Shown here one piece after another: positions 25,701 to 34,160 of a DNA stretch of 62,140 nucleotides. Numbering within the stretch: the first letter of the stretch is position 1; every line of letters begins with the position of its first letter. The position numbers were made by a program, and so were the translations under genes. The notes under the pieces are model-generated. The model worked only from the letters and a program-made list of their open reading frames with translations, ran no database searches and was not told where the DNA came from. Origin of the DNA: a virus. The stretch is from positions 1-62,140 of the IMG/VR virus record IMGVR_UViG_3300031251_000021; one strand, written 5' to 3'.

Positions 25701-26280
25701 CATCCGTGACGAAGTGCGTCAGTTCGCGCCGCGCATCTTCCTCAGTCATGCGGTCGCGCAGGCCGTTGTAGAGCGCGCTGTCCTTTCGCAGGTCGTCGTC
25801 GGACGCGTCTGCGATCTTCGAAGAAACCGCGTCGACATACTGCGTGGCGCTCAGTCCGGCATTGGAGGCTATCGCCATACCCGTGCCAGCCGCCGCACCG
25901 AACGCCTCTGCCACGATGCCGGCCGGCAGAGCCGAGGCAATGAGCGCAGGCGACATCTGTGCGCCCTTGAGGCCGAGCGCGCGACCGGGATGCTCCCAGA
26001 AGTCCGAGCCCGTGATGTTCGAGTTCATGGACTTCTGCGCCGCGGGCGTCATGCTCGCGATGGTGTCCTGCTCGTCGCGATGCTGGAGGGCCGCGCGACC
26101 GCGGATCAGGTCCCCCGTCTCGGGCTCTCCGACGTTGTCCGCGATATAGGCGATGCCGCTCTGCGCCGCGCCGCTTAGCCCTTGCAGCGCGCCGTAGGCT
26201 GCCTTGGGGTAATCACTCCACTCCGTATCGTCGCTCTGGTTCGCGCCGGGCTGGTTGAGGTAGCTGATATCGACGGCCAT
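19711..26280 (-). CDS. Giant polyvalent ejection-type protein with metallopeptidase motif
   Basis: A 2189-residue protein, the largest in the genome. The first 300 residues contain several glycine/alanine-rich hydrophobic stretches. A Pro/Gln/Glu-rich disordered region spans about 300-560. A gluzincin-like site reads LLHEGLHGLL (H967, E968, H971) with a downstream DAHEFMSEAL that could give the third ligand. The rest is mostly helical and charged. This architecture resembles phage polyvalent or internal virion proteins that are ejected into the cell and carry enzymatic passengers. It ends the leftward virion operon behind two other ejection-type proteins. Seven palindrome copies lie inside. 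Confidence 0.7.
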   Translation of the reverse strand: MAVDISYLNQPGANQSDDTEWSDYPKAAYGALQGLSGAAQSGIAYIADNVGEPETGDLIRGRAALQHRDEQDTIASMTPAAQKSMNSNITGSDFWEHPGRALGLKGAQMSPALIASALPAGIVAEAFGAAAGTGMAIASNAGLSATQYVDAVSSKIADASDDDLRKDSALYNGLRDRMTEEDARRELTHFVTDGDGRLALTALAGGVAGGAGLGGMMARGSVLTGTALRRAAFGLGEAGGAGALQTGVGDYAEQQAGLEAGTQKEFDARGWLNRTLEAGALTGLPGAAHGLMHAAPEAIPKPRPDAPTVVPEVGLDPAQADAVEARNPPPGDTPPPAGQPAQVTPQAPPEATPEITPVTESPETIQAQQQATQEQKRPAVVYPKGTDKPSKPPEGLKRTNIRGDIYDYDPEQTSPKDLRAKIKDGSVGEFLGYGDTTQEEAVQRAASGETPVAVTERTPDGTEVKAAAGTDRTAPDQTQALEANKAAPENTVQVESPAQVIADRQEAQAPAPQEPAAKPSFPGGPGDKEPPRKPQVLRDVTPEGKKADATNQKAWNKKIAANKETAPKEPKGKNRDKDEKAARTQNNATAEDIINGKHLPTDAEANYFDGRAKGANDARKAILARAQAMVDAAKEKGVEIPATIRDNLDELMNHSPATMLLAEARSLVGKKVKKGADFQRFIGREKDLREGNVEAVKGERRAEGDIAKRTDQGDVSAPLGNVADALADHNTPEAALEAKEHAEESHNEATVLHNFEKRLAEAAVRSAPDLLSPEALARIEKARRYAMEGKTEGERAAGQAAIERIVEKVASTRVTAGEDKAGTFKVETKRKSWQPGKKSLPEVGSKPWKVGPKDVTSEGIKALERPDEPATVLGPEGKAEAAHTASLSELLRGLPVGEGRTGAVSRKLSERVQAALGDYPVHVVSREDMQNLLGVRKPPFGYHDPLYKHIVISADTPQAALPHILLHEGLHGLLQDTLSRNATIRGHVEKIMAEAKEALKDEALPYSDQFLTPRPPGSHYGWTDAHEFMSEALSNGVFQRALAKVPLSEGLVRELGLPEFRQNSIWGGVVHTISRMLGLKAHEYSALEAAMAVGERASWDKSPGHKIEYAMRQRQMQSRQQAIKFLPAFEDAADATNEPKKTARAGIELPITQMGNVVNAAIEHTPTVGKLKEWGMKLQTNDQLRQAREWLFGSADESNPLRKLTDTIEKMGVKMRKYREEGDKIARDNFTLSKKYQGPQWDEYARLREESTIYDLHPDKDLDSSANAHLRASKDVANKLAKGRDSEHETAMDVWQSRQKHRELSALYDSLPSDLRRQFRNDRDYYKEMQDKITRSNVDQVLSTVDLPDGVSKSALAERIMNDAMTEDDDKLFADKPELGKAIKNAEELKVKKGAYFPLMRQGEHVVRAKFKVEAPTGGKKIDENTWEFGSRQEANKFAREVGLPARTKTVYYDPETGAKTTKDNESTTGSPVQKFQTRVQRELMELHETERGANARRQELVDHGGFEDIKAVTKRDLNNKLDYEISSPQIQKLVDNLRKRKDLSPEQRGIMERSLLEASIGMKAGTRVEQRRLPRRNVAGASRDVVRNTIDYSNSASRYLSRQDYRSTVDGALKDMREHIKDNEYQDTTIERQRVLQEMEGRLYGFGSPEYTGRMAPVWSRLMTASFLMRMASSAHILLHMTHPGMISAPVLGSRHGFAKAYASLARAYGDMGAMDALKEGAKGAVRTARNPAAEPTNFVDGFKQRLAKSADGAKIGKMLDALMETGHIHPDAGFEATRLNEFGTAADRGLSRVDTAVREITGATESINRVAEAVAAFRLEHERNGGDFDKAVRYAKDTLANTQGLYSPTNAAPAFRNPALRPFLQFKQFPQMVYSLLGKSLYNMFKNEDPKVRAEAVRAFAGVITTHAAMAGALGLPMEVIKAPIMLANALGVTNTSWADIEEKAQEQATEMFGPQVAEVVMHGLSRALGPFSVDVHHRLGLNSLLTFGEPKSNKPEDSMNWILQTVGGAPASMAQDAFTGGQALMNGDFGKAAEHLIPIKQFDDLAKAYRLGSDGKPSARGGGMEPMGAAQMFTQALGFKPASVAKYDEASWAAKKTIRTQGEQNHKLINDWAGARTPGDRARAMARISAYNDTQPAEARITHKMLDHAASKREKASASGNNILGMPVTAQNRAVLQKYRDTFNVQ

Positions 26281-29200
26281 TTAGTGCCCCATTGCGGAGT
26301 CAACTTCATCCGCGGTGTAGTAGCTCGGGAACCCATGCTTGAGCGCATACTGCTGATCGGGGCTGATCGCGGGCGACGGGATCGCGCCCTGCCCCCGGCT
26401 CTTCCAGTCCGTCTCGCGCTTCGCCTGCGCCGCATCCTGCTTGCTGCGCTTCTCAGTCGTCAGATCGTCCTGCGACTGCTTGGTGTTCGCCATGCCGCGG
26501 ATCGTGGTGATCGTCTGGAGCGTGCTCGAAGGGATGCGGATCGTCGGCATGAGGCTGTCGCGGAACCGCACCTGCACAGAACCATATTGGTCGCCCGGCA
26601 GCGGGTGGATGGTGAAGGGGGCCTGGTCTCCCTTCTGCGGCGCGGTCATCTCCTTGAACGCATCCGCCGCCATATCGGGAGTGAAGCCCTTATTGCGGGA
26701 CACGATGTCGCGCGCCACGCCGAGGATCGCGTTGTTGAGGCGCGGGTTACCCGTGCCGGCACTCGGCTTGCCCTTGGCGTCGTCGGCCCATCCGAACGCG
26801 GTCTTATACTGTGTCAGCGTGTCCGGGTCGCTCAGGTCCACATCGGTCGGCTTCTGCTGGGCGTTCTGGAGCATCCGCGTCTCGTGCGCCTGCTGCGCGT
26901 TCTGGCGAGCAGTCTGCTGCGACTGCGAGAAAGCTTCCCGCTGCGCCGCATTGGTGTCTGCGTTCTGGGCGGTCGTCGTCGCGACGGTCTGCGCCCTGCG
27001 CGCGGCGAACTCCTTGTCCCATCCTTGCTGCTGGTTATGCACGACGGCCATGACGCGCTTCTGGTTCTCGGGCGTCATCTCGCCGATGTTGGGCGGCAGG
27101 GCGGGGCGCTCCGGCAGCCCAAGAGCCGCGGGGGTGATCTGCGGGGCTGCGCGCTGCACGACGGGCATGGGTGTGGGCTGGCCGGGCGCGGGGATCGCTC
27201 CCTGCGGCGCTTGCTGGGGTTGTCCCTGTGGGGCTCCTTGAGCGACGGGCATGGGTGCAGGCGGGATCGCGCCCTGTGGGGCTTGCTGGGGCGCGGGCAT
27301 GGGGGGCTGCGCAGGGCCGTTACTCACGGGGGTAACCTGTCCGCCCTGGGGCGCGCCTTGGGGCGCTCCTTGGGGCGCTCCCTGAGACGCGGGCCTCGCT
27401 CCGCCCTGCGTCCACGCCTCGAAAGCTGGATCGTGGTCCTCCTGGCCCGCGTCCTCCGCATACTTCCCCGACGCCGCGTTGCCGAGCTGCTGCCAGTATG
27501 CGCTGCCGTCCTTGAGCCCGGTCGCCGCCTGCATGATCTGCTGCGGCGTTGCACGGAACGAGTTCAGCACCTTACCCGAGGCCGTCTTGTGGGTAACGTC
27601 CGCGCTGCCATCCTCGTTGGCCTTCGCCTCGACCGTGGTGCCATCGGGGATCGAGTCCTGCCCCTTCACCATCGCATCGACGCCGGCCTTGGTGTCGCCC
27701 TGCTGGAAGTATTTCGCGGCTCGATCTCCATATTGCGACGCGAGCATGCGCGAGTGCTGCATAAGCGCCTTGGCGATTTTCGTCGCCTTCTCAGGCTCTC
27801 CTTGGGACAGATAGTATTTGTAGGCTGCGTTGAGGCCGGCAGCGGTGCGCAGCCCATCCGTGAGCTTTCCATCGGGATCGACGGCGTCGCCTACAGCCTT
27901 CACCTCGTCGGGGTGCGCAGCGCCTTCGCCCGACATGAACCGCCGCAGCCCCTCCGCCACGCCAGGGCTCGGAGGCACGCCGGATGCGGTCGAGTTGAGC
28001 CCGAGGCCGCTCTGGATCGTCAGGAGGGTGTGGTGGAGCGCATCGCCAAGGCCATTGAAGAGATCGCTGACGCCGTTACCCACGGAGGTCACTGCATCGG
28101 ATATCGGGTTCGAGCTATCATCCTGCGCGCCGTCCTGCCCGCTGTCCTGTGAGCCAGAGACAAGCCCGCCGCCCGCAAAGCTCTGCGACGGGATCGCGCC
28201 CTGGGGTGCGGCCTGCGGCAGGTTGAGCTTGTTGCCCGGCTCTACCCGGTCAAAGTATTTCTGGAGCTGTTGCGGCGGCATGTTCTTTAGGTTGGTCTGG
28301 CTTGGAGTATAGGACCATCCCTGCGTATCATCTCCACCCCAGGAGCCGCCCATATTCCCATCGACGCCGTTATACTGGCTCTGCACCGAGAACGTCGGGT
28401 GATTGGGCTTCTTGAACTGATCCGTGAAATGGCCATTAGCCGCCTGCCCATTACCGGACGCATACCACCCACGAAGGTCGTAATCCGCCAAGTCCCCCTG
28501 GCGGTCGTTATCTTTAAGCCATTTCTGGAACTGCGCCTCCTTCTTAGGAGGGAGCTGTGTATTGTATTTATCCGTGTAGTCGGGGCGACCATCGGGGAGC
28601 ACCCCCGGTGCCGAGACAACTCCGCCATCCGCATAGCCGGGCGAGGTCGCACGCGTCGCCTGATATCCGCCGCCGGGCCGCGTCCCCACATCCAGCGAAA
28701 CATCCTTGATGCCGGGGATCGCCTGCGCGGTGCGATCCGGGCGAGAGACGAGACCGCCGCTCGCGTGCGCCGGCACGAGATCGCTCGTCTGCATAAATGT
28801 TGCGTTCTTGTCGTCGTCTCCATCGTCGGCGTAAGCGGTCGGTGTGCCGCCCGCTGCGGGGGATGGGAGTGCGCCCTGCGCGACCGGGGAGATCGTCGCG
28901 GGTGCATTGACAGCGCTCCAGACCCTATTCCCATTCGGTGTCCGGGCCTTTATCTGGCCGGGGATGTCGGCGGGGACTTCAAAATAGCGTGTGTGCGCAG
29001 CAACGCCATCGGCGACCGTCTTGCCCTGCTTGAGCGCCTGGAGCGCGCCCGCATGGGTGGTATCCAGCTCCTTCCCGAAGAACTTCAACTGCGTGTCGAG
29101 CGGTATCTTCTTGATGTCGTTCGTGCCGGCAAACGCATAGAGCCCATTCGGCCCCGTCAGGCGCTCCTTGTGCCAATTCATGATGCCGGCGCTGGGGCTG

Positions 29201-29562
29201 CCGTTATCGTCGGGGTTGTAGGATGCAGGGTCGAGGTTCTGGCCACTCTCCCCCATCGCGCTGCCAGCCGCACCAGCGGCGACTTCGGGGGCGACCCCGC
29301 GGTCCGTGAGAATTTTTATGATGCCTTTGTGGGCGTCATTCAGCTCGAAATCCCCGCCGCCCCCACCGCCAGTGTTACCCTCGGAGGTAGTGCCGAGCGA
29401 GCCCTCCGCAGGGGGCGTGAAGTTGTTCTTCCCGTCGATCATCGCTTGGTTCGCGCCGTTATCGAGCGCGGACTTGTCCGAGGTCTTGTCGTTATTCTTG
29501 AGCGCGTTCCGAGTCTGCGTAAACGCGTTCACGAATTGGGTGATCTCAGCGCCGATGGACAT
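26281..29562 (-). CDS. Virion protein with phage tail lysozyme domain
   Basis: A 1093-residue protein. Residues about 75-210 match the phage tail lysozyme family: GVAPEVAAGAAGSAMGESG, LDPASYNPDD, SAGIMNWHKERL. The remainder has long Pro/Gln/Gly tracts, five copies of the peptide QGA(I/L)P, and GGLVS or GGVVS patches. It should cut peptidoglycan during DNA entry and be part of the ejected set with its neighbours. Its stop is followed directly by the start of the giant protein. Confidence 0.75.
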   Translation of the reverse strand: MSIGAEITQFVNAFTQTRNALKNNDKTSDKSALDNGANQAMIDGKNNFTPPAEGSLGTTSEGNTGGGGGGDFELNDAHKGIIKILTDRGVAPEVAAGAAGSAMGESGQNLDPASYNPDDNGSPSAGIMNWHKERLTGPNGLYAFAGTNDIKKIPLDTQLKFFGKELDTTHAGALQALKQGKTVADGVAAHTRYFEVPADIPGQIKARTPNGNRVWSAVNAPATISPVAQGALPSPAAGGTPTAYADDGDDDKNATFMQTSDLVPAHASGGLVSRPDRTAQAIPGIKDVSLDVGTRPGGGYQATRATSPGYADGGVVSAPGVLPDGRPDYTDKYNTQLPPKKEAQFQKWLKDNDRQGDLADYDLRGWYASGNGQAANGHFTDQFKKPNHPTFSVQSQYNGVDGNMGGSWGGDDTQGWSYTPSQTNLKNMPPQQLQKYFDRVEPGNKLNLPQAAPQGAIPSQSFAGGGLVSGSQDSGQDGAQDDSSNPISDAVTSVGNGVSDLFNGLGDALHHTLLTIQSGLGLNSTASGVPPSPGVAEGLRRFMSGEGAAHPDEVKAVGDAVDPDGKLTDGLRTAAGLNAAYKYYLSQGEPEKATKIAKALMQHSRMLASQYGDRAAKYFQQGDTKAGVDAMVKGQDSIPDGTTVEAKANEDGSADVTHKTASGKVLNSFRATPQQIMQAATGLKDGSAYWQQLGNAASGKYAEDAGQEDHDPAFEAWTQGGARPASQGAPQGAPQGAPQGGQVTPVSNGPAQPPMPAPQQAPQGAIPPAPMPVAQGAPQGQPQQAPQGAIPAPGQPTPMPVVQRAAPQITPAALGLPERPALPPNIGEMTPENQKRVMAVVHNQQQGWDKEFAARRAQTVATTTAQNADTNAAQREAFSQSQQTARQNAQQAHETRMLQNAQQKPTDVDLSDPDTLTQYKTAFGWADDAKGKPSAGTGNPRLNNAILGVARDIVSRNKGFTPDMAADAFKEMTAPQKGDQAPFTIHPLPGDQYGSVQVRFRDSLMPTIRIPSSTLQTITTIRGMANTKQSQDDLTTEKRSKQDAAQAKRETDWKSRGQGAIPSPAISPDQQYALKHGFPSYYTADEVDSAMGH

Positions 29563-29574
29563 CGATTTTCTCGC

Positions 29575-30732
29575 TTAGGCTGCGCGGGGGACGGGGATCG
29601 CGCCTTGGCCGGATACGAACCGAGCGGGACCGGGGATCGCGGGGCGCATCTGCGGCTTCGTCTGCGTCGTCGCTTCGTTCTGGGCGCGGTCGGCGCGCGC
29701 CTTATCGATGAACTTGTGGATGGCCTTCTCGCCTTCCCATGACACGACTTCACGCGGGATGACGAACTCGCCCGCATTAAGTCGCGCGTTGATGTCGTCG
29801 GTCACCTGCCCGCCGGACGGTGACGCGTGCGGGGGCACATAGCCTCCCGTCTGAGGCGTCGGGATCGCGCCCTGTGCGGGGACTTCGCCGCCGTCCTCCA
29901 GAGACGCCAGAAGCCCGGTGCCCTTTCCAGCCGAAGCAATTCCACCCAGGAAGCCAAGCCCGGCACCGACGCCCGAACTCTGGTTCGCATAGGCGTTCAT
30001 GGCGCTGTTGTAGCCGTTGTAGGCGCTCCCGAACGTGCTCGACGCGCCCGCCATCGAGGCGTTGCCCGAGTTGAACCACGCATTTGCGCCATTCATCGCG
30101 CCAGCGCCCGTGCCGTAGGCGCTCGTGAGCCCACTTGAAGACGCGCTGCCCGCCCCCGTGCCCGCGCCCGATAGCGCCGCCGACTGATTGGGGAGGCCCT
30201 GGCCCTGGCTGATCGCGCCGGCCTCCAATCCCATCCCCTGAAGTTTTGTGTTCTGGATCGCCTGCGTGCCCTGGCCGGCCTCTGCTGCCGCCTGCTGCGT
30301 GCGCGTGCCAATGTCGAGCGCCGCATATCGCGTGCTCGACGGATCGACGCCGAAGCTCTCCAACTGAGAAGCCGCCGAGTTGCGCGCCTGTGTGAACTGG
30401 TCGGAGACCATCTCCTGCGCAGCGCCGGCGTTCTGCAACTCAGTTTGTGGGGTGTCCCAATTCTGAACCTGCTGGGCGTATTTCTGCTGGAGCGGCTCGT
30501 AGGTGCTGGTGTAGAGGTCCTGCTGCCCCTTGGCGAACGTGTCAGCGTTCTGCTGCGCCGTCAGGCTCTCCTGCGACGCCTGCTGGATGTAGGGCTCGTT
30601 CTGGTTGTAGACCTGCTTGGCCCAATCGAGCTGCTGCTGCCCGAGCTGATATTGGTTGTTCGCGGCCTGCGCCTGGGCCATTCCAGTGAACAACCCTGCG
30701 TAATCGGGCTGCGGCTGTGCCTGTTTTCCCAC
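29575..30732 (-). CDS. Internal virion / ejection-type structural protein
   Basis: A 385-residue protein from a GTG start behind AGGGAGACGACC. The N-terminal 130 residues are a Gln/Ala-rich helical region; the middle is low complexity in Gly, Ala, Ser and Asn; the C-terminal part contains GGEVPAQGAIP and DINARLNAGEFVIPREVV, a segment common in phage virion proteins. It shares the QGAIP peptide with the lysozyme protein encoded next to it. The palindrome 30766-30783 lies upstream. Confidence 0.65.
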   Translation of the reverse strand: MGKQAQPQPDYAGLFTGMAQAQAANNQYQLGQQQLDWAKQVYNQNEPYIQQASQESLTAQQNADTFAKGQQDLYTSTYEPLQQKYAQQVQNWDTPQTELQNAGAAQEMVSDQFTQARNSAASQLESFGVDPSSTRYAALDIGTRTQQAAAEAGQGTQAIQNTKLQGMGLEAGAISQGQGLPNQSAALSGAGTGAGSASSSGLTSAYGTGAGAMNGANAWFNSGNASMAGASSTFGSAYNGYNSAMNAYANQSSGVGAGLGFLGGIASAGKGTGLLASLEDGGEVPAQGAIPTPQTGGYVPPHASPSGGQVTDDINARLNAGEFVIPREVVSWEGEKAIHKFIDKARADRAQNEATTQTKPQMRPAIPGPARFVSGQGAIPVPRAA

Positions 30733-30787
30733 GGTCGTCTCCCTAGAGGGCGGTATTCTACAGGAGTTACCCTGGTAGGTAAAGCGG

Positions 30788-31231
30788 TTATCGCATCTGA
30801 ATGGGGCGTAGCTTCGCAGGCGGGACGAGATATCGGCAGCGATCTGGGCGCATCGTCATGACGAGCGCCGCCCCATCGGGGAAGATGTCCTTGATGCAGG
30901 CTTCGGGCTTGAAGCCGATGTGCGTATTGAGCCGCACCGCGCGTGCGTTCTTCGAGTTGACGATGCCCACAACCTTCTTCACCTTGAGCGCTGTGAAGGC
31001 ATAGTCGAAGATATAGAAGAGTAGGTCGCGCGATAGCCAGTGTGGCGTGAAGCCTGCACAGTGGATTTGCACGCTCCCACCTTCACCATGGTAGTCTGTG
31101 AAGATTACGCCCCCCAGCACAACACCCTTCTCGTTCTCTCGGGAGATACATCGATGCTGCTTGTAAATCGCTGCGACCTGCGCCGCTTTCGCGATATGTG
31201 AGTGCGCTAGTATATCGTCGAAATAGATCAT
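30788..31231 (-). CDS. GNAT-like acetyltransferase-fold protein
   Basis: A 147-residue protein. VVGIVNSKNARAVRLNTHIGFKPEA matches the acetyl-CoA-binding region and C-terminal strand of the GNAT fold. Proteins of this kind occur in the ejection-protein cluster of T7-like and other podoviruses, often without proven enzyme activity. The ATG at 31231 overlaps the stop of the upstream gene by four bases. Confidence 0.65.
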   Translation of the reverse strand: MIYFDDILAHSHIAKAAQVAAIYKQHRCISRENEKGVVLGGVIFTDYHGEGGSVQIHCAGFTPHWLSRDLLFYIFDYAFTALKVKKVVGIVNSKNARAVRLNTHIGFKPEACIKDIFPDGAALVMTMRPDRCRYLVPPAKLRPIQMR

Positions 31232-31746
31232 TGGCCGAACCCTATGATGGTGGCATATAAGCCGCTGAGACCAGTCGTTGTATTGACGCTTAGATTGTGC
31301 AGCCCGGAGCCCACGTTCGCGAGCACCGCCGAGCCTTGGAGGGGGTAAGCACTGCCCCCGGTCCTGGCCAGAGGGATCACCGATACCGTGCCCCCGTCCA
31401 AGACTGCCTGGAGGTTGCCTGCGGCGCTCGTCGCGATGCCAGTGTAGCCGAACGTCAGAAGGACAATACTGGAGGCCGACAGCGTAAACTGTATCGAGCA
31501 TAGGGCTCCGGTCGAAGAGTTCGATCCCCACCCCGTAAGTTTCCCGGTCTGGCCGGCAAGGGCGAATATCTGACTAGACGCGTCGCCGCCCGCGTTGCTG
31601 GTGATGATATCCATGTTGTGCTTGAGCACGGCGACTGCCGCCTGGAGCGAGGCCAGATCGGCCATCGGCTGCGGGACCATCGTCAGCTTGGGCTTCTTGC
31701 TAAGGAGGAACGCCTGGGGGCCAGTGCTCGGGGTGTAGGTCGCCAT
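31228..31746 (-). CDS. Tail-associated structural protein (172 aa)
   Basis: A 172-residue protein. The first 60 residues are mainly helical; the rest is rich in Ser, Thr, Gly and Val as in beta-sandwich fibre or decoration domains. It lies between the nozzle-like protein and the GNAT-like gene. The palindrome 31754-31771 is directly upstream. Confidence 0.55.
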   Translation of the reverse strand: MATYTPSTGPQAFLLSKKPKLTMVPQPMADLASLQAAVAVLKHNMDIITSNAGGDASSQIFALAGQTGKLTGWGSNSSTGALCSIQFTLSASSIVLLTFGYTGIATSAAGNLQAVLDGGTVSVIPLARTGGSAYPLQGSAVLANVGSGLHNLSVNTTTGLSGLYATIIGFGQ

Positions 31747-31773
31747 GAGGTCCTCTACCTAGACAGGTAACAA

Positions 31774-33627
31774 CTAGATGCCTTGGAGTTCCTTAATACT
31801 TGTCGCCGCCTGGAAGTTCAAGAGTTCTACCTGCCCCTCGAACTGGAACTGCCACATATCTGCTTTGAAGCCGCTCGGGAATAGTATCTGCTCCCCCGAG
31901 GTCTGCACCTCACGCACGAGCACTTCCCTGCCATCTGCGAAGACGCGCATCAGAAGGTATTGCGAGGTCGGATCGAACGCCTGCGTCTGCGAAGTGTTCC
32001 GCGCGCCGAGAGTGATCGTCACCGAGGAGGGGATATTGAAAAACACCTTCGCCCCCACAAACTGACGCTTGTAGGGGAATTGGAAGACCTTCGAGCGCCA
32101 AGTATAGGAGCTGAACACCGTCTGAGAGGGCGTGTCCCACTGGTAGACGCCGCCATTGTAGAGGAGGAGCACCTCACCAGTATACTCGTCTTGGATCGTG
32201 TTGATGACCGGGTAGGGGATATTGAGGAGGCTGAATGCCACCTCTGAGCCCGTCCCGTCCACAATAAATCCATTGTCGCCCTGGTTCGCGTCCGGGGAGA
32301 ACTGTGCGTGGAGGCCGTCGATGATGGGGTTGCCCCCCGTCAAGCCGTCGATAACGCCACCGTTCGCCGGACCTGTCGCACCGTCATAGGTGGTGCCGCC
32401 CGTCAGCACGCCCTTCTCGACGAATGAAATATAGGCCGTGCCCAGCTTCGCCCCTTGGAAGAGCGATGGTCCGAGGGCCGACCAGTCCTGCCGCGAGAAG
32501 ACAGTTTTTGAGGCGATATCACCGCCGAGCGTCGCCGCTGGGATGAGAACGAGCCCGTTCGCCGACGCATACCAAACGCCGACGGAGTCCGACGCGATAG
32601 AGTGCCTGGATAGACAGGGCTCGTGCAGTTGGACTTTAGAGGGCGTCATCGTCGCCGGCGTGGTGCCGGAGATCACATAGGGGATGCCCGCGGTCAGCAC
32701 GATGAGCGACTGCCCCACCGCAGCCATGCCGACGATGGGGTAATCCAGAGAGATCGTATAGGGCGACGGCCACGCATGCGGGCGGTAGGGCTCGCAGAAC
32801 CAAATCTCTTTGGAGTTCGCCCAGCCAGCGAGCATCCCGCCCGGCATAGAGACACAGCCCTGTAAGTTGGGTGGGGCTGTCCAGTATGTGCTCTGGAGCT
32901 GCGTGCCCCCGGAGATACTCACATCCGTCGCAGTGTCTACATAGGTCGTCGTGGCGATGGGGAGCGTCGTCACGAGGAAGAACGAAGACGTGCCCTGGGC
33001 GTTCGCAATCGTGCGATAGATGTTGACGTTCGTGAGGTTGCGCCCCGTCGTATCGCCGGACCCAGGAGCCGAGAGATTGACCTGCCACGTATTCGACGCC
33101 GAGTTCGACTGCACGACAGGGGGGCTCGGCGGGCCTTCCTCGCCATAGGCGGTGACCCACGTATAGACGTAGGCGCGCGTGAGCTGCGTGTCGGTCGCAG
33201 ACCCCGTAATGGTCAGCGTCGGCGCGTTGGAGGGGGCCGTCACGCCGAGGACATAGGGGGAGCTGCTCGATAGTATTCTGGCGAGCGTGTTGTATTGTGG
33301 GGCGGTCGAGGGGGAGAAGAAGTAGTATCGCGAGAAGCTATCCGCGATCACGGGCGAGCGGATAACATCCGTATAGGGGTCGGCGAACTCCATCCACGTC
33401 GAGTAGTCAAAGCTGCCGGGGAGCGTATTCGTGCTCGGTATCCGGTAGACTTTGGTCGTCGTTGTCGGATTGGCGAGGGTGTATCGAAGATAGGGCCGGC
33501 GGAAACCTTGGACCGTCCCATGATACAGCCATGTATTCTGTGCATAGGCTGCGAAGTCATTGGGGAGGAGCGTGGGAGCCCGGCTTGGGGCCATCCCTCC
33601 GAAGTTCTCGATCTTGAGAGGGGGCAT
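31774..33627 (-). CDS. Tail nozzle/hub-like structural protein
   Basis: A 617-residue, beta-rich protein starting MPPLKIENFGGMAPSRAPTLL. Segments such as GMLAGWANSKEIWFCEPYRPHAWP and SLIVLTAGIPYVISG are typical of the large beta-propeller-like proteins that form the podovirus tail hub or nozzle. An upstream in-frame extension to 33768 exists, but the ATG at 33627 sits behind GGTAACACC. The palindrome here (33631-33647) has a 5-base centre. Confidence 0.65.
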   Translation of the reverse strand: MPPLKIENFGGMAPSRAPTLLPNDFAAYAQNTWLYHGTVQGFRRPYLRYTLANPTTTTKVYRIPSTNTLPGSFDYSTWMEFADPYTDVIRSPVIADSFSRYYFFSPSTAPQYNTLARILSSSSPYVLGVTAPSNAPTLTITGSATDTQLTRAYVYTWVTAYGEEGPPSPPVVQSNSASNTWQVNLSAPGSGDTTGRNLTNVNIYRTIANAQGTSSFFLVTTLPIATTTYVDTATDVSISGGTQLQSTYWTAPPNLQGCVSMPGGMLAGWANSKEIWFCEPYRPHAWPSPYTISLDYPIVGMAAVGQSLIVLTAGIPYVISGTTPATMTPSKVQLHEPCLSRHSIASDSVGVWYASANGLVLIPAATLGGDIASKTVFSRQDWSALGPSLFQGAKLGTAYISFVEKGVLTGGTTYDGATGPANGGVIDGLTGGNPIIDGLHAQFSPDANQGDNGFIVDGTGSEVAFSLLNIPYPVINTIQDEYTGEVLLLYNGGVYQWDTPSQTVFSSYTWRSKVFQFPYKRQFVGAKVFFNIPSSVTITLGARNTSQTQAFDPTSQYLLMRVFADGREVLVREVQTSGEQILFPSGFKADMWQFQFEGQVELLNFQAATSIKELQGI

Positions 33628-33638
33628 GGTGTTACCTC

Positions 33639-34160
33639 TCAGGTAATTGTCACGGTGACGGAACCAGAGCCGCCGGCGTTGGCCCCGTTCACTGGATGGC
33701 CCCCCGTTCCGACGACAATGGCGATGGTATCTTGCGGTCGGGGCGCACCCGCAGCGCCGGGCGTCCAAGTCTTCACCGCGTCGCCGCCTCCGCCGCCTGT
33801 CGCAGAGCCCGCTCCGGTGCCGCCATTGCCCGCCCCACCAGTCGTATTGGTGTCGCCCCCCGAGGCTGTGCCGCCCGCGCCTGGGTAGGTTGTCCAGGTA
33901 TAAGGGTAGTAGGTCCAGTTCGTGCTAGCGCCACTCCCGCCGTTGCCAACGACCGGAGTCGAGGAGCCGAATAAGGATGCCGTGCCATTGCCAGCGCCGC
34001 CCGAAGGTCCGCCCGCGCCGCCACCGCCTGCGCCTTTCGCCTCGACCTTGAGGGCGTGGTAGCGGGGGATGGTGAGGTAGTAAGTTCCCGGTGCCGCAAA
34101 CGTAATCGTCTGCGGCGTCACATCGGCACCTGCCATTGCTCTGCCTATCCCCGGAAACAT
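33639..34160 (-). CDS. Glycine-rich tail-tip or fibre protein
   Basis: A 173-residue protein with a short beta-type N-terminus (TITFAAPGTYYLTIPRYHALKVEAKGAG) followed by a glycine-rich domain and a beta-strand C-terminus (GGSGSVTVTIT). This resembles glycine-rich adhesin tips of phage fibres. The start overlaps the upstream stop (ATGA). A related but signal-peptide-bearing protein is encoded at 41159. Confidence 0.6.
   Translation of the reverse strand: MFPGIGRAMAGADVTPQTITFAAPGTYYLTIPRYHALKVEAKGAGGGGAGGPSGGAGNGTASLFGSSTPVVGNGGSGASTNWTYYPYTWTTYPGAGGTASGGDTNTTGGAGNGGTGAGSATGGGGGDAVKTWTPGAAGAPRPQDTIAIVVGTGGHPVNGANAGGSGSVTVTIT

Noticed and set aside
26182-28152. Long rightward open frame of 656 codons (and others of 447 and 240 codons at 28399 and 24319)
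   Set aside because: They are shadows of the leftward ejection-type genes: GC-rich codon use keeps the opposite frame open, and the products are Arg/Leu-rich without domains.
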